A DNA stretch of 64,000 bases from Paenibacillus aquistagni (GTDB lineage: Bacteria; Bacillota; Bacilli; Paenibacillales; Paenibacillaceae). Location: assembly GCF_900177815.1 (NCBI RefSeq), contig NZ_FXAZ01000003.1, forward strand, positions 434,001 to 498,000, written 5' to 3'. Shown piece by piece: positions 30,393-39,456 of this stretch. The notes below the pieces were generated by a model. The model was given only the letters and a program-made list of their open reading frames with translations, was not told the origin of the DNA and ran no database searches. The position numbers and the translations under genes are program-made. Numbering within the stretch: the first letter of the stretch is position 1; each line of letters starts with the position of its first letter.

Positions 30393-30450
30393 GTACCAGT
30401 TGAAAAGGAAAAGATCGAACCGTAGTCCTAGTACTTCTGTGTTATAATAT

Positions 30451-30502
30451 GACCGACTTATGAGCATCATTTGGAGGCTCGCGAGTCGGTCTGCTTTTTT
30501 TT
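30451..30502 (+). terminator. Terminator of the nuo operon
   Basis: GACCGACT (30451-30458) and AGTCGGTC (30484-30491) form a perfect 8-bp stem around a 25-base loop, followed by TGC and eight Ts. Confidence 0.85.
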
Positions 30503-30606
30503 GCGTATAACATGATGTACCATTAGGGGTGTGGCGATTGACTAATCTAAGAGATTAGACGATTGCAATACAGCTATGAATGAAAAGGCAATATGGAGTG
30601 AATGCG

Positions 30607-33447
30607 ATGATAGCACGAGTGTCAAAAACGACTGCGAGTCTATTGATCGCCCTGCTCATCTGGACAACGACGGCGGGATGCAGTCCGCTGGGCTCTTCTT
30701 CTAACGTGCAGCCTCATGCTGAGGTAAGCATCGACGATGCGGCTAAGAAGGAAGAGCGGCCAGTGGAGCTCCTGACTTGGATTGTAAAATGGCGTAATCC
30801 TGATCAACCGGATCAAGAGATTCTAGATAAGAGTGTTATTGTGAATGAAATCCCAAAACTCGGGGTTACGGTCATGAAGCCTTCGAATCCTGATCAATGG
30901 GAACAATGGGTGGAAGAGCTGAGCGCTCATCCTGAGGTTGAATATGTGGAGCAAAACCAACAGGTCAATATTATGGCGAGCTCCGTTAAGCCAAATGATA
31001 AATTCGCGCCTCAGCAATCCTATCTGGAGACAACCGGTGTCGATAAGGCATGGAATCAAGTCACTAAAACGCCTGACATCACGATTGCGCTTGTTGATAC
31101 TGGGGTGGATTTATCGCATCCTGACTTGGTCAGCAACCTTGTGAATGGCGTCAATTTGTTAGGCAGCGGCAAGCCACAGGATGATAATGGACATGGGACA
31201 AGTGTTGCTGGAGTGATCGCAGCAGCAGGCAATAACAAGCAAGGCATTGCCGGTATTACGTGGTCAGCGAAGCTGATGCCGATCAAGGCCCTTGATGCAA
31301 GAGGGTATGGAGATGAGGATAAGCTTGGAGCTGGCATCATGTACGCAGTAGATCATGGCGCAGATATTGTCGTCATGTCCGTAGGGTTGTATCGATATTC
31401 TAATTACATGCAGGACATTGTTGAATATGCAGAGAAAAAGGACGTGCTGCTCGTTGCAGCTACGGGGAATGACGGTGTGAGATTGCAGGATAAGGCAGAA
31501 GTCAAGTATCCTGCGGCTTATCCAAGCGTGCTTGCTGTTGGCGGAAGCACCGACCGTTTAAGTGTAGAGCCTGCTTCGAATAAAGGGCCTGAGGTGGATT
31601 TGGTAGCGCCATGGGATGTGTTTACTACCGCGCTTGGAGGCGGATATACGGTAGCCGAGGGCACTTCGTTGTCTGCTCCTCAGGTGGCGGGAATTGCCGC
31701 GCTGCTGTGGACCAAGTATCCGAAGCTTACACCGTATCAGATCCGCGCGCATCTTCAGGCCACCGCTCAAGACATTGGGCCTAAGGGTATAGATGCCTCA
31801 AGTGGATACGGTCTTGTCAGAGCAGACAAGGCGCTGTTGACTGAGCCGTCCTCTAATCCGTTTGGCAGTAATCGTACCCGGAGCGAAGCGCGTACATATC
31901 CGGTAAATACGATGGTTCACGGTATGCTTACTCAATCTAATGACGGCAGCTGGTATAAGGTGAATGTTCCGTATGATGGTGTGCTTGAACTGGCGCTTCA
32001 TACGATCTCAGGCTCAGGCCAGCCGCATGTCGTAAGGTACGTTGGAGACGTGACTAAGGGAGAGAAGCTCTCTTTTAATAAGGGAAAAATGAAGCTTTCT
32101 GTTCGCAAAGGCGTCCATTATATTCATATTACAGGCGCGCAGGCTTCTGCAGCACATCCTTACAAGTATAAGCTCGCTTCACGATTCGTCTCTCAGCCAG
32201 ATGCATTCGAGCCGAACGACAAGCAATATGAGGCTTATGCGCTGCCAGCTAATGTGAAGCAGGTGACAGGCACATTCAGCCATCGCCAAGATACGGATTG
32301 GTATCAGGTGGAGATGAAGCAAAAAGGAAGCTTGTCGGTCAAGCTGACGACCGATACAGCAAGGATTGATCCTAAGTTTGAGATTTATGGCAAGGAGCTG
32401 ATTCGAAGTGTGGATAACCATTCGGAGGCTCATGCCGAGCAACTGGTGCTGTCTAATCTAGCACCGGGCAAGTATTATATTAAGGTGATGAATGCCGTCA
32501 ATGATACTCCTGAGGCAGTAGCAGGTCACTATACGCTAACCGTTGAGACGACAATACCGCTTGTCGATGGGAATGAACCCAACGACAAGATGTATGAAGC
32601 TGTCACGATTGTGCCTGATGCGGATTATAATGGTGTATTCGATACAAACGCGGATAAGGACTGGTTCTCGCTTCAGGTCAGCGAAACGGCATATTATGAT
32701 TTTGGCGTTAATTACATCCCAAGCAACCGAGTCGTGGATATGACGGTCTACAACAAGGAGAAGAAGCAGCTGCTTACAGGTTATAATGCCAAGGGGGCAA
32801 CCGCCTTCAGCAAAGGACTCATTCTTAATCCGGGCACCTATTATATTCGCCTTGGAACAGATGAAGCCTTTGACAGCCAATATTATAAGCTTCGCGTGGA
32901 GCAGAAGCCGCTCGTGTCGGGGTATTATGATATTGGCGGACACTGGGCGAAGGATGCCATTATTCAAGCGACCAAGGCTGGATGGATGAGCGGTTATGGT
33001 CAGGGTGAATTTGCCCCGAATCGAACCATTACGCGTGCTGAGGCTGCTGCGGTGCTGGCAACCGCCTTTAAGCTTCCGCCTGCTCCTTCGCGCACGCCGA
33101 TATTCAAGGATGTGCCCGCCACGCATTGGGCTCATCCATCGATTGCTCGAGTGTTTGAGGCAGGAATTGCCGCAGGCAAAGGCAAAGGAACCTTTGGACC
33201 GAGTCAGCCAGTTACACGCGCAGAGACGGCCGTCATGCTTGGCAATGCGCTGAAGCTGCAAGCATCGCCAATTTCCGTGCCGCCTTTTGCGGACGTATCG
33301 ACTACCCACTGGGCAGCCCCCATGCTTACTGAGCTGAAGAGGCTTCATCTCATTGGCGGGTATCAAGACGGCACCTTTGCTCCACAGCGCAAGACGACAA
33401 GAGCAGAGTTTGTCGTGATGCTCGAAGCAGTGATGGCAGGCCAATAA
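30607..33447 (+). CDS. Subtilisin-like (S8) serine protease, lipoprotein-type signal, PPC and three SLH domains
   Basis: Exported, cell-surface protease of 946 residues. Order: signal peptide with a lipobox-like TTAGC (Cys25), an I9-type propeptide (about 45-130), and a peptidase S8 domain with D164 in VDTGVDLSHPD, H196 in NGHGTSVAG and S354 in GTSLSAPQVAG. Two pre-peptidase C-terminal beta domains beginning FEPNDKQYEAY and GNEPNDKMYEA follow, then three SLH domains (about 772-946) with ITRAEAA, VTRAETA and TTRAEFV. It would be held both by lipid, if the lipobox is used, and by the cell-wall polymer. The ATG at 30607 follows GGAGTGAATGCG. The gene stands alone between nuo and the DUF1146 gene. 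Substrate unknown. Confidence 0.92.
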   Translation: MIARVSKTTASLLIALLIWTTTAGCSPLGSSSNVQPHAEVSIDDAAKKEERPVELLTWIVKWRNPDQPDQEILDKSVIVNEIPKLGVTVMKPSNPDQWEQWVEELSAHPEVEYVEQNQQVNIMASSVKPNDKFAPQQSYLETTGVDKAWNQVTKTPDITIALVDTGVDLSHPDLVSNLVNGVNLLGSGKPQDDNGHGTSVAGVIAAAGNNKQGIAGITWSAKLMPIKALDARGYGDEDKLGAGIMYAVDHGADIVVMSVGLYRYSNYMQDIVEYAEKKDVLLVAATGNDGVRLQDKAEVKYPAAYPSVLAVGGSTDRLSVEPASNKGPEVDLVAPWDVFTTALGGGYTVAEGTSLSAPQVAGIAALLWTKYPKLTPYQIRAHLQATAQDIGPKGIDASSGYGLVRADKALLTEPSSNPFGSNRTRSEARTYPVNTMVHGMLTQSNDGSWYKVNVPYDGVLELALHTISGSGQPHVVRYVGDVTKGEKLSFNKGKMKLSVRKGVHYIHITGAQASAAHPYKYKLASRFVSQPDAFEPNDKQYEAYALPANVKQVTGTFSHRQDTDWYQVEMKQKGSLSVKLTTDTARIDPKFEIYGKELIRSVDNHSEAHAEQLVLSNLAPGKYYIKVMNAVNDTPEAVAGHYTLTVETTIPLVDGNEPNDKMYEAVTIVPDADYNGVFDTNADKDWFSLQVSETAYYDFGVNYIPSNRVVDMTVYNKEKKQLLTGYNAKGATAFSKGLILNPGTYYIRLGTDEAFDSQYYKLRVEQKPLVSGYYDIGGHWAKDAIIQATKAGWMSGYGQGEFAPNRTITRAEAAAVLATAFKLPPAPSRTPIFKDVPATHWAHPSIARVFEAGIAAGKGKGTFGPSQPVTRAETAVMLGNALKLQASPISVPPFADVSTTHWAAPMLTELKRLHLIGGYQDGTFAPQRKTTRAEFVVMLEAVMAGQ

Positions 33448-33479
33448 CAGCAAAGCAAGCTTGAAGGAGGCACAGCAGA

Positions 33480-33740
33480 TTGGATATCGATCAGACATGG
33501 AATGATGTGACGCAAACGATCGGCTTGAGCGGATTGATGCAGATGTTGATAACGCTCGCCTGTATTGCGCTTGCATGGTGGTCTTTGCAGAATGTGAAGC
33601 TGGATCTGTTTATCAGGCATCCAAAGAGTGCCCAAGGAAGAATGCTGCAGCTCTTGCTCGCGATTATTGTAGGGCGAGCGATCTCAAGCTTTTTCCTGGA
33701 CTACTGGGGCTGGTCCCAGTCCTTGATGCATTTATTTTAG
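33480..33740 (+). CDS. DUF1146 small membrane protein (YwzB family)
   Basis: An 86-residue protein with two hydrophobic helices and a basic loop (LFIRHPKSAQGRM). Length, topology and place before murA match the YwzB/DUF1146 family of Bacillales, whose function is unknown. TTG start with GAAGGAGG eight to ten bases upstream. In Bacillus subtilis this gene lies just after atpC; here the nuo operon and the S8 protease lie between. Confidence 0.85.
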   Translation: MDIDQTWNDVTQTIGLSGLMQMLITLACIALAWWSLQNVKLDLFIRHPKSAQGRMLQLLLAIIVGRAISSFFLDYWGWSQSLMHLF

Positions 33741-33771
33741 ATAGTGTTTGAGTATTGTCATAATCGGGTTA

Positions 33772-33799
33772 TTGTAATGGGAAAGAAATGTAATAAAAT
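33772..33799 (+). promoter_or_regulatory. Possible distal promoter of murA
   Basis: TTGTAA, a 16-bp spacer, TAAAAT at 33794-33799. It would give a leader of about 230 nt. Confidence 0.45.
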
Positions 33800-33920
33800 C
33801 AGGGCAGATTATCGATTCATAAGGGATATGCGTCTATGTTGCCGAATAACATCGAATGAAGATGTCAACAATGGAAGATAGACCAAGGAAAATGTGGAAT
33901 GATGCTGTCGAAATTAAACC

Positions 33921-33950
33921 TTGTCCATCGTTACAGAGGGATGGTATGAT
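33921..33950 (+). promoter_or_regulatory. Possible proximal promoter of murA
   Basis: TTGTCC at 33921-33926, an 18-bp spacer, TATGAT at 33945-33950, about 85 bp before the murA start. Confidence 0.55.
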
Positions 33951-34034
33951 AAAGCTTGAGTGACCAAAAAACGTACCATTTTTTACAGTTTTTTAGTGGT
34001 TGATGGACGGAATAAAGGCGCGGAGGGAAACATG

Positions 34035-35363
34035 ATGAGCAAATTTATCGTCCGCGGAGGCAAACGATTGTCGGGTACGGTACGCGTGAGCGGTGCCAAG
34101 AATGCAGTGCTTCCAATACTAGCAGCTTCGTTACTGGGGGAAGAAGGTTTCAGCGTCATTCATGATGCCCCTCCTCTTGAGGATGTTAAGACGATACACA
34201 ATGTATTAGAACAATTAGGTGCAAAGGTAACCTATACCAACGAGACCGTACGCATTCAAGCGGAACAATTGAGTTCACATGAGGCTCCTTATGAGTTTGT
34301 TCGCAAGATGCGCGCGTCGTTCCTCGTGATGGGACCGCTGCTCGCTAGATTAGGTAAAGCACGCATTTCCTTGCCAGGTGGCTGTGCAATCGGCACACGC
34401 CCAATCGATCAGCATCTCAAAGGCTTTGAAGCAATGGGTGCTGAGATTGGTTTGGGTCAAGGGTATATTGAAGCTACGATTAATGGCCGATTAAAGGGCG
34501 CAAAGATTTATTTGGATGTAGCAAGCGTAGGCGCAACAGAGAATATCATGATGGCAGCAACGCTCGCCGAAGGTACTACGGTAATCGAAAATGCAGCACG
34601 TGAACCTGAGATTGTGGATCTCGCGAACTATCTGAATAAGATGGGAGCGAAGGTGCGCGGCGCAGGTACAGGTGTCATTCGCATCGAGGGCGTTGAACGA
34701 CTTCATGGAACCGAGCATACGGTAATTCCTGACCGTGTTGAGGCAGGCACTTATATGGTGGCTGCAGCCATGACAGGTGGAGACGTATATGTTGAAGGCG
34801 CGATTGCTGACCATTTAGGTCCAGTCATTGCGAAGATGGAGGAGATGGGTGTAACCATCATTCCAGATGAGAATGGCCTTCGCGTAATTGCGGATAAGCC
34901 GCTTAAGGCAGTGGATGTGAAGACACTTCCTTATCCAGGCTTCCCAACTGATATGCAAGCTCAGATGATGGCTCTATTGCTTGCAGCAACAGGAACCTCT
35001 GTCGTTACAGAGACCGTGTTCGAGAACCGCTTTATGCACGTTGATGAGTTCAATCTTATGAACGCGAACATTAAAGTGGATGGTCGCGCGGCGATTGTAT
35101 CGGGCAGTGCGAATCTGATTGGTGCTAAGGTATGTGCGACGGATCTTCGCGCAGGAGCTGCACTCATTTGTGCAGGGCTTGTGGCTGAAGGCACCACAGA
35201 AGTGGGCGGAACACAGCACATTGACCGCGGCTATGTTCATCTTGCAGAGAAGTTGTCCAATCTCGGCGCAGATATCTGGCGAGTAAATGCTGAACCTGCA
35301 GAGGCTGAGGAATCAGAAGAGACAGAATTGAACATCTTTAATGTACAACCAACTTGGGCATAA
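34035..35363 (+). CDS. murA: UDP-N-acetylglucosamine 1-carboxyvinyltransferase
   Basis: First committed step of peptidoglycan synthesis: transfers enolpyruvate from PEP to UDP-GlcNAc. The 442-residue product has the fosfomycin-target cysteine C117 in [11 protein letters not shown], the AKNAVLPIL segment and the FPTDMQAQ loop. The ATG at 34035 (MSKFIVRGG) fits the family N terminus and lies seven bases after GGAGGG; the adjacent ATG at 34032 is the alternative. The C-terminal tail ([15 protein letters not shown]) is acidic and unusual. The spoIID-spoIIQ-spoIIID-mbl block follows, as in Bacillus. Confidence 0.97.
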   Translation: MSKFIVRGGKRLSGTVRVSGAKNAVLPILAASLLGEEGFSVIHDAPPLEDVKTIHNVLEQLGAKVTYTNETVRIQAEQLSSHEAPYEFVRKMRASFLVMGPLLARLGKARISLPGGCAIGTRPIDQHLKGFEAMGAEIGLGQGYIEATINGRLKGAKIYLDVASVGATENIMMAATLAEGTTVIENAAREPEIVDLANYLNKMGAKVRGAGTGVIRIEGVERLHGTEHTVIPDRVEAGTYMVAAAMTGGDVYVEGAIADHLGPVIAKMEEMGVTIIPDENGLRVIADKPLKAVDVKTLPYPGFPTDMQAQMMALLLAATGTSVVTETVFENRFMHVDEFNLMNANIKVDGRAAIVSGSANLIGAKVCATDLRAGAALICAGLVAEGTTEVGGTQHIDRGYVHLAEKLSNLGADIWRVNAEPAEAEESEETELNIFNVQPTWA

Positions 35364-35693
35364 CTCAAGACAGGTATTCGTTATAGCATAATCATGGCAA
35401 GGTCGTCTTCCTTAAGAAGGCGGCCTTTTTGTTGTTCCATGTGAAGATGCGTTAATGCCTGATATGTTGTCGAAGCAAGAATCATGGATCGTTCTATATC
35501 TCTTAATCTTGCATAAATTAAGAAGGAGAAGAGAAAGACTAGATATGAACATCAACGCACAAGGACGTTGAGCAACATATAAGTCTCAGTCTCATAAGCG
35601 GAATTACATGTTTAACTTTTAACCTTAAGGATTATTTAGGATTACAGCTTGAGCATCATTAATAGGTTGGAGATAGAGACGGGAGGGAGTAAC
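35364..35693. other. Intergenic region murA-spoIID, 330 bp
   Basis: Contains the murA terminator at 35399-35432. The rest is AT-rich with no gene. A sigma-E promoter for spoIID is expected, but I found no match that combines both boxes at correct spacing. Confidence 0.5.
35399..35432 (+). terminator. Terminator after murA
   Basis: AAGGTCGTCTTC pairs with GAAGGCGGCCTT (one wobble) around a short loop, followed by five Ts. Confidence 0.85.
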
Positions 35694-36842
35694 ATGCTGC
35701 TTGAATCGGCAAGGAGGCGAGCTCGAATCTTATCGATTCGATGGAAGCGGCGCAATCGCTCGCCTGGTGAACAAGGGATCTTGCGTGGAATGCTATGGAC
35801 GGTGGGGTTGATGCTGCTAGCCCTGCTGCTGCCGCTCATTCTGGTTGGCAGGGAGGGAGCAGTGGAGGGGAGCCGCGCGAACAGCGAAGCTGCGCCGTCA
35901 ACTCAGATTGCAAAAGCAGGAGGAGAGGTTGATCCCAAGCTGCTTCAGACCCCAGAAGCTGCTGAGCCCTACATTCATGTCTATCTTCATGCTGAGGGTA
36001 AGATCGAGCGAGTTTCTTTAGAGCAATATGTTCGAGGCGTGATTGCAGCAGAAATGCCAATTGAGTTTGAACTGGAGGCTTTAAAGGCTCAGGCCATCGC
36101 TTCAAGGACCTACATTGTTCGAAGATTGGAGCAGGGGCTGGCTGGGAAGGCCGAGCAAGGAGCAGATGTGAATGATACGATCTCCTATCAAGCCTATTTG
36201 TCGCAAAAAGAGCTTGCGAAGCGTGATGAAGTATCCATTCAGAAGCTGAATCGTGCTGTCAATGAAACGAGCGGTCAAATTCTTACCTATCAGGACAAGC
36301 CCATCGAAGCGCTGTTTTTTTCAACAAGCAATGGCTATACGGAAAATGCCGAGGATTACTGGAATCACGCCATTCCTTATCTTAAAAGTGTAGCGAGTCC
36401 GTGGGATCAAGCTTTGTCGCCGCGCTACAAGACAGTTATCACGATAAGTCCAAAAGAATTTGCAGCCAAACTAAATATACCAATGGATGCTGTTCCTGCT
36501 TTCAGCAAGATAGGAAGCAACCCATCTGGCGGAACCGAGCCTTCTTTGTCTGATGTGAAGATTATAGAGAAGACGAAGGGGAAACGAATTGGGGAGCTTA
36601 ACATTGGCGGTTACACCTTTTCAGGACGGGAGTTTCGAGAGAAGCTGGGACTTCGATCGTCAGATGTGGAATGGAAATCGAAGGATGGCATGATAGAAAT
36701 CACAACCTATGGATATGGGCACGGTGTGGGCATGAGCCAATATGGCGCTCAAGGCATGGCGCTCAAGGGAGCAGCAGCAGAGACGATATTGAAGCACTAC
36801 TATCAAGGTGTAAAGCTATCAGCGTATAAGATGACAAAGTAA
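35694..36842 (+). CDS. spoIID: Stage II sporulation protein D (lytic transglycosylase)
   Basis: Mother-cell enzyme that cleaves glycan strands during engulfment, working with SpoIIP and SpoIIM. The 382-residue product has a basic N terminus, one membrane anchor (about residues 33-52) and the extracytoplasmic SpoIID/LytB domain. Visible are LEQYVRGVIAAEMP with the catalytic Glu, ALKAQAIASRTY, and the C-terminal GYGHGVGMSQYGAQGMA. The ATG at 35694 lies after GGGAGGGAG; an upstream in-frame TTG (35649) has no such site. It precedes spoIIQ. Confidence 0.95.
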   Translation: MLLESARRRARILSIRWKRRNRSPGEQGILRGMLWTVGLMLLALLLPLILVGREGAVEGSRANSEAAPSTQIAKAGGEVDPKLLQTPEAAEPYIHVYLHAEGKIERVSLEQYVRGVIAAEMPIEFELEALKAQAIASRTYIVRRLEQGLAGKAEQGADVNDTISYQAYLSQKELAKRDEVSIQKLNRAVNETSGQILTYQDKPIEALFFSTSNGYTENAEDYWNHAIPYLKSVASPWDQALSPRYKTVITISPKEFAAKLNIPMDAVPAFSKIGSNPSGGTEPSLSDVKIIEKTKGKRIGELNIGGYTFSGREFREKLGLRSSDVEWKSKDGMIEITTYGYGHGVGMSQYGAQGMALKGAAAETILKHYYQGVKLSAYKMTK

Positions 36843-36923
36843 TAGGCTAGTGGAAGCCAGCACCTCGTAATTGTCTACTGCGGACATGCAAACTCTTATT
36901 CTCAAAAATTAGTAATCTTGTGC

Positions 36924-36951
36924 GTATAAAAGTGAGAGGCCCGGTAACAAT
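36924..36951 (+). promoter_or_regulatory. Sigma-F-type promoter of spoIIQ
   Basis: GTATA at 36924-36928, a 14-bp spacer, GGTAACAAT at 36943-36951. Both boxes match the sigma-F consensus fully; the spacer is one base short of the usual 15. spoIIQ is a known sigma-F gene. Confidence 0.78.
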
Positions 36952-36971
36952 GGTTACTGAGGTGATCACAA

Positions 36972-37739
36972 ATGAGTGAACAAAATCAAAACTCAAAAAA
37001 CAACAAATCTACGACATCATCATCTACGAATAGTACGAACACGCCTGAAGCTCAAAAACTATCAGGGGCTCAAGCGGTTCAAACTTCGGGATGGAGAAAG
37101 CTGCTCGCTAAGAAATGGGTATTCCCAACGGTATATATTGCCGCAGCAGCTATCATTCTGACATTAGTATGGGTCTATCAAGGCACACAGCTCGACAAGC
37201 AAACCTCTACGACTGCCCATGAAACGGTCTCCGAATCTACTACGGATGTAACCAAAGAGACACAAGAGCAGGCGGAAGAGATGGTTGCGAACAATGAATC
37301 GCTGGGCTGGCCGGTCGAGGACGCGCAAGCCATCAATGTGGTAAAAGGTTTCTATGATGAGAAAGCCTCAGAAGAAGAGCGCATTGCAGCGACGGTAGAG
37401 TATAACCAGACGTTCTCTCCAAATACAGGCATTGATATTGCCCGCGAGGACAAGCAGGGCTTCGATGTGCTCGCAGCCATGACGGGTACCGTGACTCGCG
37501 CAGAACAGCATCCAATTATGGGAAGCGTTGTTGAGATTGAGCATCCTAATGGAATGAAGACGGTATACCAAAGTGTAGCAGATGTAACGGTGAAAAAAGG
37601 CGATGCCGTGAAGAAGGGCGAGAAGATCGCAACGGCTGGCCGCAGCGAGATGGAGAAGGACTTGGATGTGCATGTGCACTTCGAGCTCTATGAGAACAAT
37701 CAGCTTGTGAATCCGACGAGCTACTTGTCCAAAAACTAA
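36972..37739 (+). CDS. spoIIQ: Stage II sporulation protein Q (degenerate M23/LytM)
   Basis: Forespore membrane protein that pairs with SpoIIIAH across the intermembrane space to hold the engulfing membrane and build the feeding channel. The 255-residue product has a Ser/Thr/Asn-rich cytoplasmic N terminus, one membrane helix (about 50-68) and a C-terminal LytM domain. The first zinc ligand is missing: the HxxxD motif reads NTGID, as in Bacillus SpoIIQ, while HVHFEL is kept. It should therefore be structural rather than an active peptidase. GAGGTGATC lies before the ATG, and a sigma-F promoter lies 20 bp further up. Confidence 0.94.
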   Translation: MSEQNQNSKNNKSTTSSSTNSTNTPEAQKLSGAQAVQTSGWRKLLAKKWVFPTVYIAAAAIILTLVWVYQGTQLDKQTSTTAHETVSESTTDVTKETQEQAEEMVANNESLGWPVEDAQAINVVKGFYDEKASEEERIAATVEYNQTFSPNTGIDIAREDKQGFDVLAAMTGTVTRAEQHPIMGSVVEIEHPNGMKTVYQSVADVTVKKGDAVKKGEKIATAGRSEMEKDLDVHVHFELYENNQLVNPTSYLSKN

Positions 37740-37760
37740 ATTTGCATACATGATTTTGGC

Positions 37761-37788
37761 AGCGGAGGGAAACCTCCGCTTTTTTTTA
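37761..37788 (+). terminator. Terminator after spoIIQ
   Basis: AGCGGAGG-GAAA-CCTCCGCT, a perfect 8-bp stem with a GNRA tetraloop, followed by eight Ts. Confidence 0.93.
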
Positions 37789-37865
37789 TTGCCCGGAAAT
37801 CCTTGAAAAATCGGCTTGTTTTGAAAAATATCAGGTTCCTTGGGCTTGTCAGGCTTGGCTACAAA

Positions 37866-37893
37866 GCATAAGTGCCGAGACCCCTCATATAAT
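37866..37893 (+). promoter_or_regulatory. Possible sigma-E promoter of spoIIID
   Basis: GCATAAG at 37866-37872 and CATATAAT at 37886-37893 resemble the sigma-E boxes, with a 13-bp gap, one short of typical. spoIIID is a sigma-E gene in Bacillus. Confidence 0.55.
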
Positions 37894-37927
37894 GTACCAA
37901 ACTAAACCGAGTAGGGGAGGCGGGAAC

Positions 37928-38215
37928 GTGCACGATTACATCAAGGAACGAACCATTAAGATCGGCCGCTGCATCGTGGAGACGAAGCACACGGTGCGCA
38001 CCATTGCCAAAGAGTTTGGCGTGTCCAAGAGCACCGTGCATAAGGATTTGACTGAGCGTCTTCCGGAGATCAACCCGGATCTCGCAGACCAAGTGAAGCA
38101 CATTCTCGAATATCATAAATCTGTGCGGCACTTGAGAGGCGGTGAAGCGACGAAGATCAAGTATAAGAAGTCGAGCAGCAAGAAGCGGGAAGTACTGACC
38201 GCAGGCAAATCGTAG
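37928..38215 (+). CDS. spoIIID: Sporulation transcriptional regulator SpoIIID
   Basis: Small mother-cell DNA-binding protein that activates or represses many sigma-E genes and helps produce sigma-K. The 95-residue product begins MHDYIKERTIKIG, nearly identical to Bacillus SpoIIID, which fixes the GTG at 37928 as the start (GGGGAGG lies eight bases upstream). The helix-turn-helix (TVRTIAKEFGVSKSTVHK) spans about residues 21-38 and LRGGEATKIKYKK follows. The C-terminal tail is basic (SSSKKREV). Confidence 0.97.
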   Translation: MHDYIKERTIKIGRCIVETKHTVRTIAKEFGVSKSTVHKDLTERLPEINPDLADQVKHILEYHKSVRHLRGGEATKIKYKKSSSKKREVLTAGKS

Positions 38216-38398
38216 CTGCCTCTTAACGGGAAGGACATGGAAATAACTCTTCGTTCCGAAAAGTCGTATACGTTCTCAAAATCATTGAACCGAGAGCTCG
38301 TTCTATGCTATGTTTATTGACGAGTGACTTTTTTGCAGGAAATGGTCGGAATTCATCGCATTTTAGTCGAAATATGGATTATGGAGGCTCTCGAACCT

Positions 38399-39403
38399 AT
38401 GTTTAGCAAGGATATCGGAATTGACTTGGGAACGGCGAATGTTCTCATCCATGTAAAAGGGAAGGGGGTAGTCCTGGATGAACCATCTGTAGTCGCTATA
38501 GAAAGCGATACGAAACGTGTGCTTGCTGTCGGTGAGGATGCGCGGAAGATGGTAGGACGTACCCCTGGCAATATTGTTCCTATTCGTCCCTTGAAGGATG
38601 GCGTTATAGCAGATTTTGAAATTACGGAAGCGATGTTGAAGTACTTTATTACAAGTGTCGGCGGCCGCAAATGGTACTCCCATCCGCGTATTCTTATTTG
38701 CGCCCCGACTAACATTACCTCTGTAGAGCAGAAGGCGATTCGAGAGGCGGCAGAACGCAGCGGCGCGAAGGAAGTCTTCCTTGAGGAAGAACCTAAAGCA
38801 GCCGCTATTGGTGCGGGAATGGATATCTTCCAGCCAAGCGGCAATATGGTCGTAGACATTGGCGGAGGAACCACGGATGTAGCTGTATTGTCAATGGGAG
38901 ACATCGTTACCGCAACCTCGATTAAAGTTGCAGGGGACAAGTTTGATTCGGCCATTATGAAATATATTAAATCGAAGTACAAGCTATTGATTGGGGAACG
39001 CACGTCAGAAGACATCAAGATTAACATAGGTACCGTTCGCCCTGATTCCAGCGGACAACGGGAGATGGACATTCGCGGCCGCGATATGGTGTCCGGACTT
39101 CCATATACCATAACCATTACGAGCAGCGAGGTTCGTGAGGCCCTATGGGATCCTGTATCCTCCATTGTAGCAGCAGCGAAAAATGTGCTCGAACGCACGC
39201 CTCCTGAGCTGTCTGCGGATATTATCGACCGCGGCGTCATCTTGACAGGCGGTGGAGCACTCATGGACGGTCTGGACGAGCTGCTTGCCGAAGAACTTAA
39301 GGTCCCTGTCTTGATCGCCGAGGACCCCATGCATTGTGTCGTTAAGGGAACAGGCATTATGCTCGATAATTTGGACAAGGTCGTTAAGAAAAAGTTCGTT
39401 TGA
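38399..39403 (+). CDS. mbl: Rod-shape-determining actin homologue Mbl
   Basis: Bacterial actin that organises cell-wall synthesis along the cylinder. The 334-residue product has the actin-fold nucleotide motifs GIDLGTANVLIH, VVDIGGGTTDVAV and GVILTGGGALMDG. The position after spoIIID and before flhO favours Mbl over MreB. The ATG at 38399 (MFSKDIGIDLG) matches the family start; upstream in-frame codons would only add an unconserved leader. GGAG is 12 bases upstream, rather far. Confidence 0.95.
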   Translation: MFSKDIGIDLGTANVLIHVKGKGVVLDEPSVVAIESDTKRVLAVGEDARKMVGRTPGNIVPIRPLKDGVIADFEITEAMLKYFITSVGGRKWYSHPRILICAPTNITSVEQKAIREAAERSGAKEVFLEEEPKAAAIGAGMDIFQPSGNMVVDIGGGTTDVAVLSMGDIVTATSIKVAGDKFDSAIMKYIKSKYKLLIGERTSEDIKINIGTVRPDSSGQREMDIRGRDMVSGLPYTITITSSEVREALWDPVSSIVAAAKNVLERTPPELSADIIDRGVILTGGGALMDGLDELLAEELKVPVLIAEDPMHCVVKGTGIMLDNLDKVVKKKFV

Positions 39404-39456
39404 TCCGATAAACGATAATAGAGTGAATTTTATCGGTTAATCGGGAGGGTGCACCC

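Noticed and set aside
30440-30448. Extended -10 (TG-T-TATAAT) before the nuo terminator, as a small-RNA promoter
   Set aside because: No -35, and the predicted start would fall inside the terminator stem, so the match is probably chance.
36972-37739. Broken peptidase: missing His in the SpoIIQ LytM domain
   Set aside because: The same replacement is a normal feature of SpoIIQ proteins, so it is not decay.
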